Positions 6,202-9,160 of a DNA stretch of 9,160 nucleotides are shown piece after piece (the first letter of the stretch is position 1; each line of letters starts with the position of its first letter). The position numbers were made by a program, and so were the translations under genes. The notes beneath the pieces are model-generated. The model saw only the letters and a list, made by a program, of their open reading frames with translations. It was not told the DNA's origin and did not search any database. The stretch is taken from positions 1 through 9,160 of the forward strand of contig CALKDV010000144.1 of the NCBI GenBank assembly GCA_938084085.1, in the 5' to 3' direction. Origin of the DNA: an uncultured Nannocystaceae bacterium (GTDB lineage Bacteria; Myxococcota_A; Polyangia; Nannocystales; Nannocystaceae).

Positions 6202-7908
6202 TTGAGCTTCAACATTGCGGCGTTCAGTTTATTGCTGGCGTGGATCGCTCGCGGACAGATTGGCGTGGCTGTGGGCTTTGCGCTGGCTGGGATCGCCGGC
6301 TGGTTCTTGTCGCGCACGATAGGGATGAGACCGCTGCATCGTTTGGACGGTGAGGTGCGGCAAACGACCAGCGCAGCGGGAGCTCGGACTCTCTTGGCGA
6401 CGCTGCGAGAGCGTAAGTCGGTGGAGTGGTTTGCGCCGGCGAACTTCACGCCGTTGATGGAGGGTCGGCTGCAGCTGAGAATCGGAGATTTTCGGGCGGC
6501 GGCGGCGGCCTATGCTCGGGCGGGACAAGCCAGCGTCGCTCCAACGGCAGCGCGTTCGATGCATGCCGCGCAAGCGCACGCGTTGGTCATGGCCGGCGAT
6601 CATAAGGAGGCCCTCGCTCAGCTGAGCGATCTCGGCGACCTCGAGGATTTCGACCCCCAAGTCCGCCTTGATTTGGCCATCGCCAAGCTCTCCATTCCGG
6701 GATCGATGAAGGGCGTCGTGGAGGAGCTTGAGGCCCTCGAGGGCGGCCTCGCAGCGCATCCTCGCGCGCTCGCAGCCAAGAGCGTCGCGTTGCATCGAGA
6801 AGGCGATACAGACGGAGCCATCGCTTGCTTCGAGCGGCTCGCGGCTCACGATTCGAAAGGAGATCCCGTGGTGCACGCGCTGGTGAAGCGGGCGCGCAAG
6901 AGCCTGCGGGGCGAGCTTAAGGCGCGTGAAAAGGCAGCGAGACAGCAGCAGGCCCAAGAAGATCAATCGGTCGAAGGCGCCGCGTCTCTCAAGGAGGCCC
7001 CGGTCACTTCGTCGACGGCGCCTGCCGCGCCAGTCCCGTCCAAGCGGCGAAAGGGCAAGCCCTCCAAATCGGACAAACGCGCCAAGAAAGAGGCGCGACG
7101 GCGTGAGCGCCAAGACGCCAAGGCCAAAGCCAAGGCGGCCAAGCACGCCGCCAGGCAAGCCGCGCACTCCGATCGAACGGTCAATGTTCCGCCGGCGAGT
7201 CCGGCGTCTCAAGCGGCGCCGAGCGGTACGCCCAAGGTGGGGCCAAGCGTCGCCGCAAGGCTGCCCTCGTTGCCGTCGTTGAGCAAACTCAGCGAGCAGC
7301 GCGGGGCGACTTCGTTGGGTTCGACTTCATCTTCACCGAAAGCGGAGGTGAAGTCTGGTTCACAGATTTTGGCCGGACTGCCTCCTTTACGCGCTGCGAA
7401 AGTGCCGACGGCGGCCTCTGCGCCCACGCCCACGCCTAAACCCGCGCTCACGCCCAAGCCCGCGACCGCGCCTAAACCCGCGCCGACGCCCAAGCCCGCG
7501 ACCGCGCCTGCTCCTTCGTCATCACCGAGGGCCGTGAAGCCGTCCCTCGCGGCGGCGCTCTCGAACCCTCTCGGCTCCAAGGGCGCAGGGGCTCCGTCGC
7601 CCGGGAAGGCTGGAGTTTCGATTCCGAGACCGGTGTCCCCGCTCTTGAACCCAGAAAAAATCGCCCCCGCGACGCTGCCGGATGCCTCATCGCCGTCGCC
7701 CAAGGTGCCGGTGAAGGCCGCGAGGTCGCTACCGGATCTCCCACCCATTCCGAGCCTTCCGTCCGTACCCGCGGCGCCCTCACCGAGTGCGCCCAAGCCT
7801 GCGAGTCCCGCGTCGACGCCGTCGTGGGCTTCGTTGCTCGACGATCTTCCGAGCGCGCCGGCCCCGAGCGCGCCGGCCCCGAGCGCGCCGAAAAAGTCTG
7901 ACGACTGA
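6202..7908 (+). CDS. Membrane-anchored TPR-like protein with basic region and Pro/Ala-rich tail
   Basis: Family not recognised. From the TTG at 6202 the product has 568 residues. Residues about 3-40 form two adjacent hydrophobic helices, most likely a membrane hairpin, ending in SRTIG. Residues about 86-218 contain TPR-like helix pairs (for example GRLQLRIGDFRAAAAAYARAG and GDTDGAIACFERLAAHD), suggesting a cytoplasmic protein-binding domain. A charged helix leads into a Lys/Arg/Ala-rich stretch at about 281-315, and the last 240 residues are Pro/Ala/Ser-rich with PKPA-type repeats and a final SAPAP repeat. The basic stretch could bind nucleic acid or acidic phospholipid; the tail looks disordered. 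The reading frame keeps GC-rich third positions throughout, including the low-complexity tail. An ATG at 6061 would add 47 residues with little protein character and no good ribosome binding site, and would intrude on the divergent promoter region. The gene is divergent from the dynamin-like run and convergent with the next gene, so it is probably its own transcription unit. Confidence 0.8.
   Translation: MSFNIAAFSLLLAWIARGQIGVAVGFALAGIAGWFLSRTIGMRPLHRLDGEVRQTTSAAGARTLLATLRERKSVEWFAPANFTPLMEGRLQLRIGDFRAAAAAYARAGQASVAPTAARSMHAAQAHALVMAGDHKEALAQLSDLGDLEDFDPQVRLDLAIAKLSIPGSMKGVVEELEALEGGLAAHPRALAAKSVALHREGDTDGAIACFERLAAHDSKGDPVVHALVKRARKSLRGELKAREKAARQQQAQEDQSVEGAASLKEAPVTSSTAPAAPVPSKRRKGKPSKSDKRAKKEARRRERQDAKAKAKAAKHAARQAAHSDRTVNVPPASPASQAAPSGTPKVGPSVAARLPSLPSLSKLSEQRGATSLGSTSSSPKAEVKSGSQILAGLPPLRAAKVPTAASAPTPTPKPALTPKPATAPKPAPTPKPATAPAPSSSPRAVKPSLAAALSNPLGSKGAGAPSPGKAGVSIPRPVSPLLNPEKIAPATLPDASSPSPKVPVKAARSLPDLPPIPSLPSVPAAPSPSAPKPASPASTPSWASLLDDLPSAPAPSAPAPSAPKKSDD
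7435..7506 (+). repeat. 36-bp tandem repeat, two copies, inside the Pro/Ala tail
   Basis: Two adjacent 36-bp copies (7435-7470 and 7471-7506) differ at two bases and encode PKPALTPKPATA and PKPAPTPKPATA. A partial further unit (APTPTP) precedes them. The near identity at DNA level points to recent duplication in a disordered linker, which could vary in copy number among strains. Confidence 0.8.
7851..7890 (+). repeat. 15-bp tandem repeat at the 3' end of the Pro/Ala-tail gene
   Basis: The unit GAGCGCGCCGGCCCC occurs twice in full (7851-7865, 7866-7880) and once as ten bases (7881-7890). Read in the gene's frame it encodes an SAPAP repeat just before the final KKSDD. The copies are identical. 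Confidence 0.8.
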
Positions 7909-7925
7909 GCGGTTCAGTTTACGAA

Positions 7926-7950
7926 GGCCACCCGCACCACCGCGGGTGCC
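7926..7950. terminator. Stem-loop between convergent genes, possible bidirectional terminator
   Basis: CACCCGC (7929-7935) and GCGGGTG (7942-7948) form a perfect 7-bp stem around a 6-nt loop, extendable by two G-C pairs past a single bulged C. It lies in the 87-bp gap between two genes pointing at each other, where a terminator is expected. There is no T-run on either side, so it is not a classical intrinsic terminator. An overlapping alternative pairing of GTGCC with GGCAC just downstream is possible. Confidence 0.4.
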
Positions 7951-7995
7951 GGGTTGCTGCGGGCACGCACCGGCGAGGCCGAGCGCGCGCGGGAT

Positions 7996-8811
7996 CTAAT
8001 CCCCAAGCGGATTCTTGGAGTCGCTGATCTCAAGCTTCCGCGATCGTTGGCTGCTCGGATCTTGTCCCTGGGTGTTGGTGTCTCCACCGCCGCCAGCGCT
8101 GCGTCGCGAGCCACCTCCACTGCGGCGTGCTTTTTTCACCTCGGTGCCCGGGGTTCGATCGACATCTTGGCCCTTGGCTCCGCGAGGCCCCTGGGTGTCG
8201 TCGAGAACGGACTTGGCTTTGAATACTTGAGGCGTGGTTGCTTGTGCCGGCGCCTGTTCTGCAGGTGCGCCACCACGTGTCATGAAGAAGCCGCCGACCG
8301 CGATCCCGGCGATGACCACTAGGACAAGAATAATCTTTCCCTTGCCGCCGCCTTCGTTGCCCAAGAGCTCGGCCTCGCTCATGACGGGGGCAGCGGTTGG
8401 GGCCTCCATGGGGGCAGAATCGACGCTCATGGGGGCGGCAGCCGGGGGAGTGGCGGGCGCCGTTTTAAACGGATTTGCGACGGGCTCGGGCTCAGGCTCA
8501 GGCTCGGGCTCGGTGGCAGTGACGACGGGCTCGGGCTCAGGCTCGGGCTCTGGCTCAGGCTCGGGCTCGGTGGCAGCATCCACGGGAGCAGCCGCTGCGT
8601 CGTCGTCGTCGTCGTCGCCAGCCACGGATTCGAGCTGGCCATACAGCGCCGCGATCTCTTGGTCGAGCTCGGCAAGCTCGGCGTTCAACTCCGTGCGGAC
8701 GGCTTCGCTGGTCGCGTTGTTCACGGTGCCTGCGATGCTTTCGCGTTCGGACTCCAGCTCATCGAGCTTGGCTAGAGACGCTTGAATCCACTCTTGAGAA
8801 CCGACTTCCAT
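7996..8811 (-). CDS. Single-pass membrane protein with coiled coil and Glu-Pro repeats
   Basis: Family not recognised. The product has 271 residues. Residues about 5-62 are a Leu/Glu/Ala-rich helix with heptad-like spacing, probably a coiled coil. Next come six consecutive Asp (66-71), seven Glu-Pro dipeptides (82-95), a VVTAT spacer, five more Glu-Pro (101-110) and a Pro/Ala linker. Residues 160-177 (IILVLVVIAGIAVGGFFM) are the only transmembrane helix. The C-terminal 90 residues are polar, with a basic Gly/Ser/Arg patch (about 226-237). There is no signal peptide, so the protein resembles a tail-heavy single-pass anchor with the coiled coil on one side of the membrane; orientation is not decided by flanking charge. 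Glu-Pro repeats form stiff extended rods in other proteins such as TonB-like linkers, and spanning the periplasm is possible here. AAAAGGAG lies 12 nt before the ATG at 8811. It follows mglA on the same strand after 207 bp. Confidence 0.8.
   Translation of the reverse strand: MEVGSQEWIQASLAKLDELESERESIAGTVNNATSEAVRTELNAELAELDQEIAALYGQLESVAGDDDDDDAAAAPVDAATEPEPEPEPEPEPEPVVTATEPEPEPEPEPVANPFKTAPATPPAAAPMSVDSAPMEAPTAAPVMSEAELLGNEGGGKGKIILVLVVIAGIAVGGFFMTRGGAPAEQAPAQATTPQVFKAKSVLDDTQGPRGAKGQDVDRTPGTEVKKARRSGGGSRRSAGGGGDTNTQGQDPSSQRSRKLEISDSKNPLGD
8482..8568 (-). repeat. Two hexanucleotide tracts encoding Glu-Pro repeats
   Basis: On the plus strand the unit NGGCTC repeats five times at 8482-8511 and seven times at 8527-8568. 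The 15 bp between them encode VVTAT. The minus strand reads them as GAGCC(N), Glu-Pro. The first base of the unit varies (G, A or T), a synonymous change at Pro third positions, so the tract is under protein-level constraint as well as prone to slippage. Any gain or loss of six bases keeps the frame. Confidence 0.85.
8599..8616 (-). repeat. Trinucleotide repeat (GTC)6 encoding six Asp
   Basis: Six perfect GTC units on the plus strand, read as GAC on the minus strand, encode the Asp run between the coiled coil and the Glu-Pro region. All six codons are identical, unlike the mixed codons of the Glu-Pro tracts, which suggests recent slippage expansion. Confidence 0.8.
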
Positions 8812-8823
8812 GGTGATGACTTA

Positions 8824-8831
8824 CTCCTTTT
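8824..8831 (-). promoter_or_regulatory. Ribosome binding site of the Glu-Pro repeat gene
   Basis: The minus strand reads AAAAGGAG, an excellent match to the anti-Shine-Dalgarno, 12 nt before the ATG at 8811. The spacing is a little long, but there is no other start codon closer to it in frame. Confidence 0.6.
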
Positions 8832-8872
8832 GAGGCGTCGAGTAGCGAGAAAACGAGGACCCGACGACGCGC

Positions 8873-8878
8873 ATCATA
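8873..8878 (-). promoter_or_regulatory. Possible -10 element upstream of the Glu-Pro repeat gene
   Basis: TATGAT on the minus strand matches five of six bases of the sigma-70 -10 consensus and would place a transcription start about 55 nt before the ATG at 8811. No convincing -35 hexamer lies 16-18 nt further upstream, so this is only a candidate for an internal promoter between mglA and this gene. Confidence 0.25.
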
Positions 8879-8950
8879 CACAGTTGCGCCGCGACCAGCG
8901 CCGCAAATTTAACATCTGGCTCGGATGACACAGCAGATCTTGTGAGGACC

Positions 8951-8996
8951 CTCCGCTTTTTCATCGGAGACGGAGCGCCGGCCAACGGGTGCCGGC
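8951..8996 (-). terminator. Two small hairpins after mglA, weak terminator candidate
   Basis: GCCGGC (8977-8982) pairs with GCCGGC (8991-8996) across an 8-nt loop, and CTCCG (8951-8955) pairs with CGGAG (8965-8969) across a 9-nt loop. Both lie just past the mglA stop on the minus strand. No T-run follows on that strand, so termination would not be of the classical intrinsic type, and readthrough into the next gene is possible. Confidence 0.25.
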
Positions 8997-9018
8997 CTCG
9001 GAATGTCGCCAAGGGCAG

Positions 9019-9160
9019 CTAGGTCGTGCCCTTGCGCAGCTCGTTCAGGACCTGCTTCGCGAGGGCTTTGAGCGTCTCGAAGACTCCCGTGCCGTCCACC
9101 GCGGCCGCCTCGTACTCGGGCACCTTGTTTGGGTTGAGCGCCGCCGACAACTCTGGAATC
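9019..9160 (-). CDS. mglA: MglA-family small Ras-like GTPase, C-terminal end (runs off right edge)
   Basis: The last 46 codons and TAG stop of a gene entering from the right edge. The peptide contains ALNPNKVPEYEAAAVDGTGV and then FETLKALAKQVLNELRKG, closely matching the end of MglA as I recall it from Myxococcus xanthus (ALNHRNIPEYQAVAPTGVGV followed by FDTLKAVAKLVLTELKKG). MglA is a cytoplasmic GTPase of about 195 residues that sets cell polarity and drives motility with its activating protein MglB; related copies occur in many non-gliding bacteria. The nucleotide-binding motifs lie outside the window, so activity cannot be assessed, and a paralogue is possible. It ends 207 bp before the start of the Glu-Pro repeat gene on the same strand. 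Confidence 0.8.
   Translation of the reverse strand, partial: IPELSAALNPNKVPEYEAAAVDGTGVFETLKALAKQVLNELRKGTT

Noticed and set aside
5979..6449. Minus-strand open frame of about 156 codons over the divergent region
   Set aside because: Composition lacks any domain-like pattern, and it overlaps both the promoter region and the start of the plus-strand gene.
6229..7212. Minus-strand open frame of about 327 codons opposite the membrane-TPR gene
   Set aside because: Arg/Leu/Gly-rich antisense translation of the coding strand; the plus frame has coherent hydrophobic, TPR-like and repeat regions and a good ribosome binding site.
7914..8120. A 68-codon minus-strand open frame overlapping the end of the Glu-Pro gene
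   Set aside because: It overlaps the C-terminal codons of a better-supported gene in another frame and spans the stem-loop; Arg/Ala/Ser-rich with no features.
8482..8568. Short direct repeats considered as a CRISPR-like or binding-site array
   Set aside because: The units are contiguous hexamers in frame within a coding region, with no unique spacers.
8821..9012. A 63-codon minus-strand open frame between mglA and the Glu-Pro gene, ending inside the AAAAGGAG site of the latter
   Set aside because: Third codon positions are not clearly GC-biased, there is no ribosome binding site before its start codons, and it contains the AT-rich promoter-like stretch. The stop within the ribosome binding site could hint at coupling, but chance is likelier.

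Overview
The window looks like chromosomal DNA from a GC-rich member of the former Deltaproteobacteria (Myxococcota, Bradymonadota or relatives). The basis is the strong G/C third-position bias, the Ala/Pro/Lys-rich low-complexity proteins, the dynamin-like GTPases and the tail of an MglA-type polarity GTPase at the right edge. No rRNA, tRNA, insertion sequence, phage gene or CRISPR array was seen, and base composition is even throughout. The species cannot be named from sequence alone.

Left and centre (1-5958, minus strand) hold a tight four-gene run, read right to left. First is a degenerate M48-type metallopeptidase homologue whose zinc and catalytic residues appear lost (5958-5017). After 15 bp comes a 628-residue dynamin-like GTPase with a long hydrophobic segment (5001-3115). 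After 26 bp comes a 995-residue fusion of a TPR-like helical domain to a second dynamin-like GTPase domain (3088-101). A GTGA overlap then leads into rnhB, ribonuclease HII, of which only the first 34 codons lie in the window. The first three probably act together on a membrane, and rnhB looks like a housekeeping gene riding on the same transcript. The pairing of an inactive-looking M48 homologue with two unequal dynamin-like proteins is the most unusual thing here.

A 243-bp divergent intergenic region (5959-6201) separates this run from a plus-strand gene (6202-7908). That gene encodes a membrane-anchored protein with two N-terminal hydrophobic helices, TPR-like helices, a Lys/Arg-rich stretch and a long Pro/Ala-rich tail. 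It probably starts at a TTG with a good ribosome binding site, not at the upstream ATG at 6061.

The right part (7996-9160, minus strand) converges on that gene across a stem-loop. It contains a single-pass membrane protein with an N-terminal coiled coil and Glu-Pro dipeptide repeats (8811-7996). Upstream of it is the 3' end of an mglA-family gene (9160-9019, running off the window). Both partial edge genes, rnhB and mglA, were found by translating the edges directly.

Three P-loop GTPases of two families, plus several membrane-anchored low-complexity proteins, suggest a locus concerned with membrane or cell-envelope organisation. This theme is an inference from family membership and gene order. 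No substrate or phenotype can be read from the DNA.
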